A stretch of 64,000 nucleotides of DNA from Aporrectodea caliginosa (GCA_020284085.1 JACEVL010000006.1:957280-1021279), one strand, 5' to 3'. Counted from the first letter of the stretch, positions 22,806 through 35,545 are shown. Numbers and translations are program-made. The notes: generated from the letters alone by a model not told the origin.

Positions 22806-23335
22806 AAATTCAGCACAGTTCAATTTCATTCTAACCTCCTCTCACATTCAATTAAAACTTTAATTCTGAACATCCGCTGAAGTCGGCCGTTATGAACTCT
22901 CACAGATGACAGTCGTCATTGACTGTCGTCATTGACTGTCGTCAAACTTGGCTACTCCCTTTAATCATGTGTGACCGTAACACTGGCTCCCCATCCGCCA
23001 GAGTATCCAATTCTAGGTCTGTTCCCTCATGCGAAGCTGTCTGCTGGCTCTGCTCCTCACTATCTTAGCGAGCTTTTGTACCCCAGTAAATCTCTGCACA
23101 GTCGTTCCTCCCTGGTCCTCGGCCCGTGGTTACTTGGTTGTTCAGACGGGTGCGGTTGACATTCCAGTCAAGCCAATGCATATTCAGCTAAGTATAATTG
23201 GATTCTACCCTCCTCTCACATTTAGTTAAAACTTCTAATTCTTTTGACCCGTTGAAGTCGGCCATTATGAACCCTCACAGATGAGAGTCGTCAAACTTGG
23301 CTACTGCCTTTAATCATGTGTGGCCGTAACAATGA
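22805..23335. repeat. Direct duplication of ~180 bp flanking a LINE relic
   Basis: Segments 22805-22985 and 23160-23335 share CCTCCTCTCACATT, TTAAAACTT, TGAAGTCGGCC, TTATGAACCCTCACAGATGA, GTCGTCAAACTTGGCTACT and TTTAATCATGTGTG. The first copy also has GACTGTCGTCATT repeated in tandem. The LINE-like fragment sits between them. Confidence 0.75.
22970..23160 (+). pseudogene. CR1/L2-type LINE reverse transcriptase C-terminal relic
   Basis: The translated stretch contains SAPHYLSELLYPSKSLHSRS, matching the AP-YL-EL---Y-PSRSLRS segment characteristic of the C-terminal part of CR1/L2/jockey-group reverse transcriptase ORFs. It is short and cut off on both sides, so clearly a dead fragment. Clade assignment is from memory of the family pattern. 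Confidence 0.6.
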
Positions 23336-23867
23336 ACCTAGGCCTATTAGCCTGCCTATATTTATAACATTTATTAGAAATTTCTAGCCATTTAGATAAG
23401 TTTCTAATTGAGCGTTTTACTATATCTCAAGAAAAGTTTCATTTATATAGTCATTTATGATAAAACTTTCACTTGAAAGCATTTTAAGAGCGAATAAAAG
23501 TTGCTACCGAAAAAGTAGTAACTTCTCAGAAAAGTAAGCTTTTAACACCGGTTGCATAGTGATAACGCTTGATTAACAGTCTGAGATAAATGATATGCTA
23601 CTTGCTTTTTAACTAATCGCATTAACTAGCTATTTTAAACCTTGAAATAAATCTGAAATGTCAAGACTGTTTCACAATATAAACTTAACAACTGTTTCAT
23701 TTATATTCATAAGCCATTCCTGTAGGCCTATAACAGCTACGAAATAACGAAAAAAACTGATCCAACGCTCAGTGATCAAATGAAAACAGTCAAACACGGT
23801 TAAACAATCATTATGATTGCCTTGCAATCTGATGTAAATACTTTTTCTGAAGATAAGCAACTTGGTT

Positions 23868-24401
23868 TCAGTTCGTTTTCACGGAAATGTTGCCAGGTTT
23901 GACGGTTCCCATACGTACTGAACACAAAGACGTCACTGACAAGCATTGCTGCGGTTGCGAAAATTTCGATATCAGTAGCCCAGCTGCCCAGATGTTGTCT
24001 TCAAGCATCTTGAACTTTATAACATACTCCACGGTTGTAGCAAACTCGTGGTGCGATTTCAACAGTGCAGAAGCCTGTTCTGAAACCGTGAAGTAGACAA
24101 TTGCATGTCTGATTTGCTTGCAGTTGTCTTGGCTTCCTGTAAGAAATAACGATAGACATCGAAACCAACAGTTTCCATCTCCTTCAACTTGGAGAAAGTC
24201 GGCTTGCCAAGAGCAACACCCCGGAGTATCGACGGAAAGAGCATTCATGAACTGAAGCTGGAAATCCTTGCATTTTGCCATTCTAACGTCAACTGGCTGG
24301 AAAACCCAGGCTGGACAATCTTCTTCGTTTTGATTTGCTATCTCAGACTCATGCAAATCATCCTTTTCATTGGTTGACCGAGATTCACGCTCATGAATCA
24401 T
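23868..24401 (-). pseudogene. OTU-domain cysteine protease-like fragment, probably transposon-derived
   Basis: A 177-residue minus-strand frame contains VEGDGNCWFRCLSLFLTGSQ, then DNCKQIRHAIV. This is the catalytic Asp-Gly-Asn-Cys block and first helix of OTU deubiquitinase-like domains (Cys at residue 78). The His-containing C-terminal catalytic motif is not seen, so the domain is truncated. OTU domains are carried by several invertebrate transposable elements; a broken hAT transposase lies just upstream on the same strand, supporting a transposon origin. The first ~10 residues lie in the direct repeat at 24373-24475. Could also be a fragment of a host gene. Confidence 0.65.
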
Positions 24402-25325
24402 CTGTCAGAGGTGGCTATCTTGCTTGACAGGTGGGGGGACTCGTTTGAACTGGGTAAAAAAATTGTTCGCGCGTGATCGAAAGTTTGACCTCTGTCTGTT
24501 CACAGAAAACTGCGTTAAAAAGCAAGTGGCAGGCACTTTGTAGCGTCATGTAAATATATATTTTCATCAAATTGTAATCACGTAAACTTTCAACAGTGAA
24601 TTGAGCCTATTACTTAGTGAAACTCGTGAAGACAATAGTGCATTGCCTTATGGCCTTATTTACTACGGAGTTTTACTTTTTGCAAAAGTTGTCTAATGGC
24701 CTTCACTTCTTGAAATAAAATGTTCTTCCAACTCAACCAAGTTCCAGTTGTCAAAAATATTTTCATGTGTGTGACAAACAGCCATCGAGTTTAATCTGCT
24801 CTGATCTATTGTACTGCGCAATCAAATCTTTAACCGAAGCAAGCTGCTAAAACTACGTTCTGCTTCTGCTGACGAAGCTGTTGAAATTAGCAGCAATCCA
24901 AGCTATTTTACTTTTATCAACAATAAAACAAGAATTTTTAACAGATTGCAAACACTTTACATAAACACAAAGTCCGCTTATGAAACCGGAAAAAGAAAAT
25001 AACATCTATAGAGAGTCTAAATGTGGGTTAAAATGATTTGAGAAAATAATTTTCCATAGTGCGAAACAATATAGACAGAATAGGCCTACTAATAAACAAA
25101 ACTCATTAATTCTTGTTAACTGTTGGAGTGTTGGTGGCAACGTGTTGACGTGTTAGCTGCCTGGTCTCAGTGGTCAAGTTTCTACTTGGCAATGTAACAA
25201 AAATAGCAATCAAAGGTTGACCGAGATTCACGCTCATGAAACATCTTCAGGTTACTTCCTGTCAGAGGCGGCGATCTTCTTTGACAGGTTGGGACTCGTT
25301 TGAACGGGGTAAAAAATTGTTCACG
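24373..25325. repeat. ~100-bp direct repeats flanking a hAT remnant
   Basis: Segments at 24373-24475 and 25215-25325 share GGTTGACCGAGATTCACGCT, CATGAA, CTGTCAGAGG, TTGACAGGT and GGACTCGTTTGAAC, then GGGTAAAAAATTGTTC. They lie about 840 bases apart with the hATC remnant between them. They could be internal repeats of one element or a duplication linked to insertion. Confidence 0.75.
24700..24899 (-). pseudogene. hAT transposase C-terminal dimerisation domain (hATC) with an in-frame stop
   Basis: On the minus strand, from 24899: GLLLISTASSAEAERSFSSL, then LRLKI, a TGA stop, and LRSTIDQSRLNSMAVCHTHE in the same frame, ending ELEEHFISRSE. The ASSAEAERSFS...LRST...RL core is diagnostic of the hAT dimerisation domain. 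Upstream parts of the transposase are not recognisable, so this is a decayed 3' remnant, open apart from one stop. Confidence 0.8.
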
Positions 25326-25445
25326 GTTGAGCGAAAAAGATCCGCAAGTCATTTGGTCCCAGGAAGAATCAACTCCCCCATTCAATTTGTCCTATATAGG
25401 AAGAACAAACTCTACCAATCATTTGGTCCTATCTCAAACGAAAAA

Positions 25446-26045
25446 CCCTCGTAGTGTTTATTCGCAAGGTGGAGTGTTTTTGTCCTAGTATCGATATAAC
25501 TCTGCAGTCATTATATGTTAGGATAAAAACACTCCCAGAGTCATTTTGTCCCGGGAGTGTATTCAGCCTCCTACACCGTCCCTCGCGGTTTTGGGACGTG
25601 CCGATTCATGGATACGCAACTGATCTACCTAAACGACACCCACGCTAATAGCAGCTACTCTGCCCTCTGTGATCCTCTGGAAACTGAACTGGGACCCCCT
25701 ACGGACTACTCTATTGGATTCCCTTCTGACTAGATGCAGCGCTCGTGAATAAGCTGGTGCCCTGCGCTTGGCTTTCGAGTGGCGCTTTGAAGTTTGGAGA
25801 TTACGATTACGATCTGAAGTAGCACTACTGAAGTAGTTTCTGGAGACATAAAGAAATTTCAAAGTAGAAATTCTACAGCTTGCTTACGCGACATCGTTAT
25901 TAGCTATAGGCTATATGGCGTAGGCCCCTAACCTAAGTGCGCCTGTGTCTGTTCAAATGTAGTCATGGGGCAGAGACACTCCCGTAGTGTTTATTCGCAA
26001 GGTGGAGTGTTTTGTCCTATTAGCCTATCGATTTAACTCTGCAGT
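25446..26045. repeat. Direct repeat of a ~65-bp segment
   Basis: CGTAGTGTTTATTCGCAAGG, TGGAGTGTTTTTGTCCTA, ATCGATATAACTCTGCAGTC at 25448-25515 recurs at 25983-26046 with three small differences. Nearby, CATTTGGTCC / CATTTTGTCC motifs repeat at 25346, 25420 and 25538. Confidence 0.7.
25735..25830 (+). repeat. Dispersed short retroposon-like repeat, family E (GAATAAGCTGGT ... ATTACGATTACGAT)
   Basis: Contains GCGCTCGTGAATAAGCTGGT, GCGCTTGGCTTTCGAGTGGC, GCTTTGAAGTTTGGAGATTA and CGATTACGAT. Other copies: 37140-37255 (minus), 39310-39430 (minus), 46120-46215, 49655-49735. Copies end in short tandem hexamers (ATTACG) or ACATT units, like a retroposon tail. Confidence 0.75.
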
Positions 26046-26414
26046 CTCCTGAAGAATCCATCGAGAGAGACATAAAGTTCAAGCTGAGTAGGAATAATTC
26101 AGTAGATCGAATGTAGGGTAATCGGAAGTTTAAAATCATAGCGAGAGCTAGTTAGGAAAAGCCTCAACGTTGATCGATTCTAGTTATCTGTAGAAGTAGG
26201 GAAATTAGTTCGAAATTCAAAGGCTTATCAATATTACAAAGCCAGCGAGCTTCCGCTTTCTCCCGAAATTAGCAATGATTTATTTTTGAAAACAAGCGAC
26301 CTATTTCCAAGTTCCCATGGCATATTATCGTTCATCGAGAGAAACATGCGCACATATGGATCTACATTTAAGCGCCCAGAGAAATAAAATACAACCACGA
26401 TATTCAGTAACAGT

Positions 26415-26690
26415 CCTAAGTTTTGTGTTAAACTAATTTGCCTTTTAGCCTACTAGAATTAGCGATCATTTATTAAAAAGAAAAGAAAAACAATTTTCAA
26501 TTTTACCGGTTGAAACTGCGCGTAGTTTTAATACAAGCGGGCAACAGTGACGTGTAATAATAGTCCTTTGTTTCGTATTAAACTAATTTGCTTTTTAGCC
26601 CACTAAAATTAGCGCTCGCTCTCATTTATTAGAAAGAAAAGAAAAACAATTTTCTGTAACTGCGTGCAGTTTTAGCATAATGCGGACTTA
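26415..26690. repeat. Tandem duplication, unit about 165 bp
   Basis: TTAAACTAATTTGCCTTTTA, GCCTACTAGAATTAGCG, CATTTATTA and AGAAAAGAAAAACAATTTTC at 26430-26500 recur at 26578-26660, followed in both by CTGCG(C/T)G(T/C)AGTTTTA. Two copies, diverged. Confidence 0.75.
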
Positions 26691-26699
26691 CCTGATTCT

Positions 26700-29240
26700 G
26701 CGCATTGATAGCAAGTTCGGTGCTATAGATAAAGCCCGCGCTGGAATTGAAGTATTCGTGCAGATTAAATCAGAGATCGGTAAGATCATTATAATCTTCG
26801 TTGACATTCATTCACTACTTTAAACTATTTGGGGTTGGACAAACTATTTGGGTTGATTGATGTATTTGATTGACGCGACCAATCACGGCGAATCTGAGCA
26901 ACTTGAGCACGGCTAGTAGGCTACTTGCAAGGTTGAGTACCTATCGTCCATGGAATACCATGCCTGTCACCAGGAGTAGCAGGGACCTTGATCCCTGGCG
27001 TTCGACATGCATGTATGGGTACCAATGCTTTTAGGGAGGTTAGAGATATCCTGTTGTGGGATTGGGATAGCCTTGGATGGCCAACAGACTATATAAACAC
27101 GCGCCATTTAGAAGCTAATACCGTTACGGTACACCTCAGTACCCGTGCTCGTTAAGTACATTCCGCAAAATTGATGATCTGACCTTGCATCACTCGTACG
27201 TATACGGTTCTAATCAAAGGCCAGGGGTCTGCGTTCTCAGCCATTACAGGACAATCCACGAACAGAGGACGACATGTCCCTGATGTCCGTATCCCTGAAC
27301 AAACAACTTGGCTGCGCCTGATGTCCGTAACTGTGGGACACACCATGGAGACAACGAATTATATAATTATATAATAAAGCATTATTATGAAGCTCGTGGC
27401 TGGCGATCATTCGGACTGAAATACGATCAGACAACAGTTCATGAACTAAGAGATGCTGGAACACTGAGGCTGACTGTATCATAATCGACGTATAGCCTCA
27501 ATTGATGTCGTTGTTAGTCGTGAAAAACAGTTGATTGCTAACATCCGGCCAGACAATCATGTTCTCCAAAATAATGAAAAACCGAGGACATGCATATCAG
27601 TCGAACACAAAAGCACATGCACAACGTATACTGCACAAAAAACTATATCTAGATATCACCTAGATATTTTCATCATATATATATATATATATATATAAAA
27701 TATATATATTAAGGTGTGGTCCCCAATTTTTTCAGAAAGGTCAAGACTGGAACCCACCACTGCAGTTCAGCTATTGAAAAGCTAAAATAGGCCTGCTGAA
27801 AATTTTAGCCAAGTTGAGCCATATATATTTACGTGTTGCACAAGTCAACACAAATATATTATGCATATTTTAATTATAGGCTACACCTCTGCACCATGAT
27901 TGCAAGCAAACAAAAATGGGTACAAAATGTGACAATGTATTCATAGTTTCATCATGTAAACTCTGTGATGAAATAGGATTTTGTGTACGTAAAATGAAAG
28001 TCTAGAGAAAAAACAATATCAGAAATGTTTTGATCTGTTAGCATTGAGTTGTGATCGTTTCGGCACTGGCAGTGGCACTGCCCAAACCTGCTAGCAGTGT
28101 CTTCTGGTTCGAGTTAGGAAATTCATGGCGATGCTCATTAACGACTTATTGCACATAATGTTTCTGATCTTCGTTATTTGTCAGGATACAGTTGTAATCC
28201 TGGATTACCTTTCTCTCTCGGACTCGGCGAATAGAACTGCGACTCAGAGGCAAGTCCTAAACTTAGTGGCCTAGAGCAATAGCAGAAAATTAATGTGGTG
28301 AATTCTTCCTTGTCAGTAACTTTAGTTCGGTTCAAAGCTGCTCTACCTGCTTAGTAACGAAGGGTTTCCTGCTCAGCTGTTTATCAGGTGGTTGTTGGTT
28401 TTTCATACTCTTTGATTGACTACCACAATCTGAGTCACTGTCTTCCTCAGATGTGTCCTTATAAATGCTGCTCGACTCCAGATCTACTGTGCTTGTTGGA
28501 ACTTCCATATCATTCTTTGATCTCTCACGCAGCTTTTTAAAGCTTTTGCTTAAATCAGTTTTTCCTCATTTTTTTTATCGAAACTCTATCATCTCCTGCT
28601 ACATGTATATAACCCATCCAATCTTCTCTCTGAGCAACTAGGAAAGTCCAGACTCCGGGAATCTTGATAAAACTTTGAATGTTTTGATGAGCTAGGCGTC
28701 GTCAAAAATTTTATCGGGGCTCTCAGAAAATTCATTCATATATTTATATGAGTAAGAGCTAGGCTACATTTCGACGGTTGATTGCCTTCTTTAGCCCTTG
28801 CCACTCAGAATGTTCCTTCAACAGACGTTTCATAATATCGTGGCAATGAGCAGAGCAGCTGATTATGTCGGCCATTCCCCAAACCTTCATAATTTGGAAC
28901 ACTGTTGCGCTGGTGCTCTGTTTCAGTGTCTGCTTCAGTTCCCTGTGGTGTTAAAACAGACTCCGTACTCACTGCGTCCAAGAGCCCACAATCGAGTAAA
29001 ACCGCATGCAGAGAGTTTGGCTCAGAAACATTCATAACGCGGATGATTTACGATGTAGTTTAACGCCAGGGATAGTTGGCTTATTTCGACTTTTATGGTG
29101 TGTTAAACTTCCATAAAACCACAAAAGCGACTGCTTTGTAGACCAAAATTGCGGTTGGCAATTGGTAGACATAGTGTTAAATGGCAAGCACAGAAATGGA
29201 ACTACAGGATTTGGTGACTCGATTGGACAGGGAAGGTCGA
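26700..29240. other. Intergenic interval, no gene recognised
   Basis: AT-rich, including a (TA)n stretch at about 27675-27715. Short open frames on both strands around 27150-27480 and 28800-29035 match nothing I recognise. A decayed transposable element is likely but not demonstrable by eye. Confidence 0.45.
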
Positions 29241-29277
29241 AAAAGGGCTTAGAGATCAACATAGGTAAACAAAGTGT

Positions 29278-30066
<789 letters not shown>

Positions 30067-30069
30067 GGT

Positions 30070-30200
30070 ATAATTGTATTGTATTGTATTTGATCATTTA
30101 TAAAGTGCTTCTCACAGCATAAGCCCCTCAGAAGCTCTCCCAGTGCGAGAGAAAAGGAAGGTTTTAAGGTGAGAGAAAGAGGTAGAGATGCCACCAGAGA
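30070..30200 (-). repeat. Dispersed repeat G, retroposon 3' tail (minus strand)
   Basis: TTTATAAAGTGCTTCTCACAG, then CCTCAGAAGCTCTCCCAGTG, GAGAAAAGGAAGGTTTTAAG. It parallels 34075-34165 (TTTGTAAAGCGCTTCTCGCA, ATCAGAGGCGCTCCCAGT, GGAAAGTGGTCTTAAG). On the minus strand the end reads GAAGCGCTTTACAAAT followed by ATACAATACAATT, like the L2/MIR-type tails of SINEs. Confidence 0.65.
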
Positions 30201-30272
30201 GGATGGTAGACCAGGTAGAGCGCAAAGATGCAGAAAGCTAATAAAGAATACACTTACTTACTCAAAAAACAT

Positions 30273-30651
30273 TGCATCACGCAGCAACGGTGTGAAGATT
30301 TTTCAACGTTTTATTCGAACAAACAAAGAAACATTCACTGACGTACATCAACGAAAATCTGGCAGTCCACTATTTACACTAAATACACAGTGCAAACGAT
30401 AGTATGTCTCAGTCCGTCGAGACGTAACATTGCAGAGCCCAGCGTCGAACCCTCTTACTCGCACAAGAGCTAAACATTGACTACCTTGTTTCAACTTAAT
30501 CCGCTCCCGCGTTTCCTACCACCCACACTTCCGGTGGACCACCTGCCCCGCTCAATAATTGGTCACAATAATTATACCTAGGCCTACATGTTGCACAACT
30601 AGGCGCGCACTCATAAGCGCCTATTCGCAGGTGCCAAGGGCCTAACCGCTC
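30273..30651 (-). mobile_element. Solo LTR-like repeat (minus strand)
   Basis: On the minus strand it shares with 59832-60193: CTTGGCACCTGCGAATAGGC, GCTTATGAGTGCGCG, CTAGTTGTG, ATAATTATTGTGACCAATTA, AGTGGTCCACC-like, AATGTTTAGCTCTTGTGCGA, GTAAATAGTGGACT, an AATAAAA signal and GAAAAATCTTCAC. The order (promoter-like region, poly(A) signal, short end) is that of an LTR. Ends are placed by analogy with the other copy; no target duplication found here. Confidence 0.7.
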
Positions 30652-30659
30652 ATTTGGGG

Positions 30660-31785
30660 TCCAATGACTCCAATCACTACTATTTCTAACTGCTATTCGT
30701 CACAAGCGGTATACCTTGTTGCACTAGTGACAGCAGAAGCTCAAACCAGTCAGATTTGAACCGGAGATCCTGTGATTGCCGTAATCACAATTACACTAGC
30801 GAATTGAGATCTGAAAGCATCATCATTCACCACATTCGCAAACTAATTGTCATAAAATGCAGAAATAGGTATACATTGCTCAATTATTATTATTATTATC
30901 AGCCTTTGGTAGTCAGTACTAAGTGCACACATTTAGGCTACAACATGTATAGTGCAATCATTTTTATGAATGACAACCTATAGCTTATGAAATAGTAAAA
31001 TTAATACTTAGGCTAAATGAAATTTGGTCTGTGAATTAGGTTCTTCAGTAGTACGTTGGCTGAATTATATATTTTGACACTATACTGCATTTAAATATAT
31101 TCTTTATGCATACTACTAAGTTGTTACAAGTTAAAATATGCAACATCCCTTATATAACCAGACACCTTACTGTACCATACACTAGCTAAATCACTCATGC
31201 ATTCTAGTCTGCTTCGCTGACCAAAAAGTAAGTAAGTGAATATAATTAATAAACACTGATTAAAGTAAGGACATAGGCTATATAAGTAGGTAAACACGTG
31301 CAAGAAAAATAATGTACACAGAATTTTACAGATGGCCTTTCGAATATCAAATAGCACAGAGTACATAATATGTTCAATCGCTTATGCGACTCCTAATATT
31401 CTCAAATGAACATTAAATTGCACCTGTATTATTTGTTTGTATAGACTGATTTGACAATGTATTCGTGAACCCTAAATATATATATACATATATATGTACA
31501 TGTATGTATTATATGTATGTATATGTATAATTGTATATATGTGTATATATATATATGTCTTTCTTGCATCCTTCCTCTTTGTATCTCGGTCAAAAGCAAA
31601 CAATGGTTGTAAATCCCTAGACGCGTTGAGCCAAAAGAGAAACCGCTAAGAGGCCCAGGTTCAGTATAAACAAATATTTTATGCAGCAATTTACTGCTCC
31701 CTTCCTGCATCCTTCCTGTTTTTCGTGTCTCGGTCAAAAACAAACAATCATTGTCAAATCCATACCTGCACGCTGCAACCCAATT
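30660..31785. other. Intergenic interval with a tRNA-like relic and a ~175-bp duplication
   Basis: Around 30740-30790 the minus strand carries GGTTCAAATC (B-box-like), perhaps a SINE head. At 31480-31560 there is TATATATG simple sequence. TGCATCCTTCCTCTTTGTAT, CTCGGTCAAAAGCAAACAAT at 31566 recurs diverged at 31706. No gene seen. Confidence 0.5.
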
Positions 31786-32885
31786 ACGTTAGCGTGAAGA
31801 GATCTGAGCATGTTTAGAGGTCGCTAGGTTTTGACACTATTTTGTAGAAATTGCAAAAATTGCGCATCTGACGCGTTAATAGCTGCATTATGAATTAAAA
31901 TTAGCACCCGTGAACACCAAGCACCATCTGTCTAAATCATGATCAATATGCCAACTGTATTTAAGTAAATAAAAGAATCATAAGCCTATTTACAAATAAA
32001 AAACTTGTTTCAAGTTCTTTCTGATAGATAAACGGTTGTTGGATTATGGGTAATTTGTAAATTTGCATGCCAACTTATAAACTAAAGTTTTTCATTACAA
32101 TTCGTTTCATATACAATTGGATTGTTCATTATTGCTCTGTATGCTGCTAATTTAACATGATTCGAGTATTTTTTATCTGTGAAGCCAGCCTTGAATATGA
32201 AATAAGCTTCTAGCACATGCTTTTTCACTTTCTGCAATAAAAGCTCATACGTAACAAAAACGGCAGCTATGGTGGCACTGGCATCAATCAGGAGTTCCCC
32301 ACAATGTTGTCTGTTAGGGATGCCTGACAAACACATTCTTGGGTCTGGACTGCGCCCCCCCCCCCCAAAATAGTAACTTTTTCACTATTCGGGATTTCTT
32401 TCACAAAATACATTGTCAATCCTGAGAAATTTCATGTTTCATTACCAAAATGGACTAGGCTAACAGTTGGCGAGGCCACGAAAGCAACAATAGTCGCTGC
32501 GTTGGTAATTCGGGAGATAGCTAGAATCCCCGCACAGCGTGCTGATTCGGGTGTTCGCAAGTACTGAAAGTTGTATGAGCCAAGATTTCTGCTGATTCAA
32601 GGAGTAACAGTTTGAGGTCGATTTAAACTAACTCCTTCAGTGAAGTTCAGTCGTCATCTCTGGTATATCTCCGAACACCTTATGCCATGCGCTTTCTTTG
32701 ATGAGTGTGTCATTGAAGACAAGGAGGCTACTCTGGTAATACAATCTTATTCAACCACATAATCCGCTATCCATGTAGCGTCTGGACACGAAATCCTTCG
32801 ACCACCACTGGAGGCGTATGTCACTAGGAGATTTTTAAAACTGTTTGATCTTCTTACTATCCAGGGTCAAGATTCAAGAACCAGG
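31786..32885. repeat. Diverged ~1.1-kb repeat, copy 1 (no MITE insertion)
   Basis: Collinear with 39706-41590: GAGCATGTTTAGAGGTCGCT, AGGTTTTGACAC, TCTGACGCGTTAAT, GATCAATATGCCAACTGTAT, GATAGATAAACGGTTGTTGG, CTTTTTCACTTTCTGCAATA, AACGGCAGCTATGGTGGCAC. The minus strand holds a frame (32082-32336) whose CGELLIDASATIAAVFVTYE is conserved as CGELLVDASSTIAAVFVTYE in copy 2, suggesting a once-coding element; I do not recognise the protein. Confidence 0.85.
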
Positions 32886-33059
32886 CGCGTAGGCCTAACT
32901 AACATTAGGCAATTACGCCACTGCTTAAAGATTTTAGCAGCTCTAAAAAATACAAACCGTTCAGAGTTACTTATTGACATTCTAGATTACTATTATTCGT
33001 TGTATTTCTAGTGTACAGACTTATTTATTGTGAGGTCAGCAAAACAATTTTCATCGTTG

Positions 33060-33550
33060 ATACTAACTCATGACTGGAAATTTCGTGGCACTTCTGAAAT
33101 TTCGATCACGAGGCACAGGCCGACACTATTTTGAATCATCGTATAATTATAGGCTGATGTCATCTTGTCCACGGAATCCCGGGATGCCCAGTACATAAGT
33201 CCGTTGATTTAAAATGAGCTGATCCACCTGTGATGCCAGCAAGTTTGAGACAGTATTGTCGCAGAATGTCGTTCGGTCAAGTTCTACACTTTTTATTGTT
33301 TGATGTGAGCGCAGATATAAGTAGCACAGAACAGATATCGGTCTGCTTACGATATGTTGATGGCGGGAACAACCCTGGTTCTCAGCATGTGGCGAAAGAA
33401 CAATTTATAACTGTCATCCCAACGCGTGACACCTGGTCCACTGGCGAAACTATTGTGAAGCTCGTCAAGCTTTCTGAGGTCGGTCTCGATACATGTGTTA
33501 TGGTAGGGGGAGGTTATATGATACGGCTGCTAATAAGAGCGGCCATATAG
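33060..33550 (+). pseudogene. hAT transposase fragment, ZMYM1/DUF4371-like
   Basis: The frame at 33230-33550 contains VSADISSTEQISVCLRYVDG, EQFITVIP, then VKLSEVGLDTCVMVGGGY. This matches the pattern DETTDIS-TEQLS-C-RYVD ... LGLDL-NCVGQGYDGA of DUF4371/ZMYM1-type hAT transposases. Two catalytic-region signatures are eroded (DE-TTD reads VSAD; GQGYDGA reads GGGYMIR). Weak upstream similarity in other frames from about 33060 (MTGNFVALLKF) suggests frameshifts. Dead copy. Confidence 0.7.
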
Positions 33551-33559
33551 GCCTGCAAG

Positions 33560-34050
33560 GAGCGTTCAGGCATCAATGAAGGAGTTTTTCCCTCGCAAGA
33601 TATGTACACTGCAAAAGTCATAGCCTCAGTCTAGCAATATGTGACACGTGCACAATAGGGTGGAGGGAAAAACTTGTCTTTATAAATGAATTCTAATAGT
33701 TGGCGAAAGTTGCAACTTGGGTAGAGAATGAACATACCAAATATCTTAAATTTCAAATGATATCTTCTGCCCTCTACCACTTATGCTATATTTCAAATTT
33801 TTATTATTTTTAAAGTCGCACAGAGGCCATTATGTTTCGTCACAGCAAAGTACTGCTCTTATGTATACAATATTCTGTAATATAGATATATTATATGAAA
33901 CCTTAGCTCAATTATGCGCGATGCAGCGAAGAACAGGTTGTAAAATGTAATTTATGCTGTAGTGTAGAGTCCAAGGATTTCTACCCAAAAATACCTCTGT
34001 TTATGCATCATTCTAAAAGACTGGATTTTTACATTAGTGAATGTCGATAG
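33560..34050. other. Interval with no gene seen
   Basis: AT-rich, without domain-bearing open frames, TIRs or tRNA-like heads that I can identify. Confidence 0.45.
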
Positions 34051-34054
34051 CTTT

Positions 34055-34165
34055 TGGAATTGTATTGTATCTGTATATTTGTAAAGCGCTTCTCGCAGTG
34101 CTCACCAATCAGAGGCGCTCCCAGTCTGAAAGACCCAGACAAAGGAAAGTGGTCTTAAGACTACG
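34055..34165 (-). repeat. Dispersed repeat G, second copy (minus strand)
   Basis: AATTGTATTGTATCTGTATA, TTTGTAAAGCGCTTCTCGCA, ATCAGAGGCGCTCCCAGT, as at 30070. On the minus strand this would be the 3' end of an element whose body could lie in 34165-34900. Confidence 0.65.
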
Positions 34166-34199
34166 AAAGTAGGCAGTGATGAGCCCTGAAACCTTGTTG

Positions 34200-35150
34200 A
34201 CATCAAATTTGACCATGACTCCAGTTCACAAGACATTAAGTTCGAAGACACGAGCAGATCACGTGGTCAGTTTCCAGGATCGGTAGAAATCCATCAAGGA
34301 AGGAATCAATCGATGCGACGAAAGGCGGAGGTGAATCAGTGGTAGAAGCACGAAGGTCATCCACCTTGGCAGAGTTCATCTCAAGGAAGTCACTGGCTGA
34401 GGAGGAGTTGGCCTCTGGCGGTCGAGAAGAGCGTCCCATAAGACCGGAGATGGACGACGACAGTCGTTTCGGTTTTCCTCAATTCGTAGGACCAAGTTTT
34501 ACTAGTAGGCAGCCTCCTTCCGACGGTAGAGCTGGTGGAGAGCACGAAGTTGAGTGATCTTAGCCAGTCGATCAGCAGGAACCATAATCCAACGGACGCG
34601 TCTTTCGAAGCAGCGAGAGCGCAACGTGTTTGATGTGAGTCCCGATCGAAACAGATGGCTTGAGGTCGGCAGCGAGTCCTCACTCCCCGAAGCGGTAGCA
34701 AAGGCTGCATTGCATGGTGTCGATGGGCTGGTTCGTGGTGGAGGAATGGAGGTCATAGGCGCTGAGCTACATTTCCTAGGACACAGTCTAAAAGAGCATA
34801 AAAAATAACGCTTAAAGCAGTCTTCTGGACTGGAATCGCTTACTTCGCCACCCGATACGACGATACATCTCGTATACAAATCTCGACCGCATTCTCAGTC
34901 TTTTCTCTGGGAACATGCTAAGGCCATTCGAAACCATACCAAGGTCTTCACCAACAATTTACTCTCGGTCAAAATCGCATTCCAGCTGTCTCTCAATTGT
35001 CTGAGATAATTGATTAGGCACTTCAGATTTTCGACCTCGACATCTAAAGTCGCAGCTCTGGCTTGCAGAACTGTGTTTCTGCAGTTAATACATGTGAGGA
35101 CATTGAACCATGTGGTGGAGAGGATGATGCCCTCAAATGCATCTAAATAG
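34200..35150. other. Unrecognised, relatively GC-rich interval open on both strands
   Basis: Minus-strand frames at 34390-34710 (106 codons) and 34502-34879 (125 codons) and a + frame at 34339-34557 overlap one another. None has a motif I recognise or a convincing splice context. The minus-strand retroposon-like tail at 34055 makes a decayed element on that strand plausible. Confidence 0.35.
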
Positions 35151-35164
35151 TAAATAGGCTTCTA

Positions 35165-35256
35165 TGCCTTTGAGATGTCTTGAAGGGGCGCTATATAAAT
35201 GTTCAATTACATTACATCATCGTTTTCATCATAATCATAATCATCATAATCATCAT

Positions 35257-35327
<71 letters not shown>

Positions 35328-35545
35328 GCATCAGCAACAGTTCATCTGATGCCAGCCATTTGGTGCGATGGGTATGAATACATGATCTATATAAATGTTC
35401 ATTTACTTTACATCATCATCATCATCATGATCATAATCATCATAATCATAATCATAATCATAATCATAATCATCAATTCATCATCATCATTATCATCAGC
35501 TCCTGATGCCAGCCATTTGGGGCGATGGGTATGAATAAATGATCT
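35165..35545. repeat. Retroposon tail, two (CAT/TCA)n microsatellites and a duplicated segment
   Basis: TCTTGAAGGGGCGCTATATAAA at about 35179 (shared tail motif) leads into ATTACATTACATC and a (CAT)n run to 35335. GATGCCAGCCATTTGG, GCGATGGGTATGAATA follows at 35349 and again at 35505, each linked to a TCA/CAT or CATAAT run, so tail plus microsatellite was duplicated. Poly-His/poly-Ile frames are artefacts. Confidence 0.85.

Noticed and set aside
34390..34879. Possible host exon on the minus strand
   Set aside because: No recognisable domain, both strands open, adjacent to a retroposon tail; left as unrecognised.
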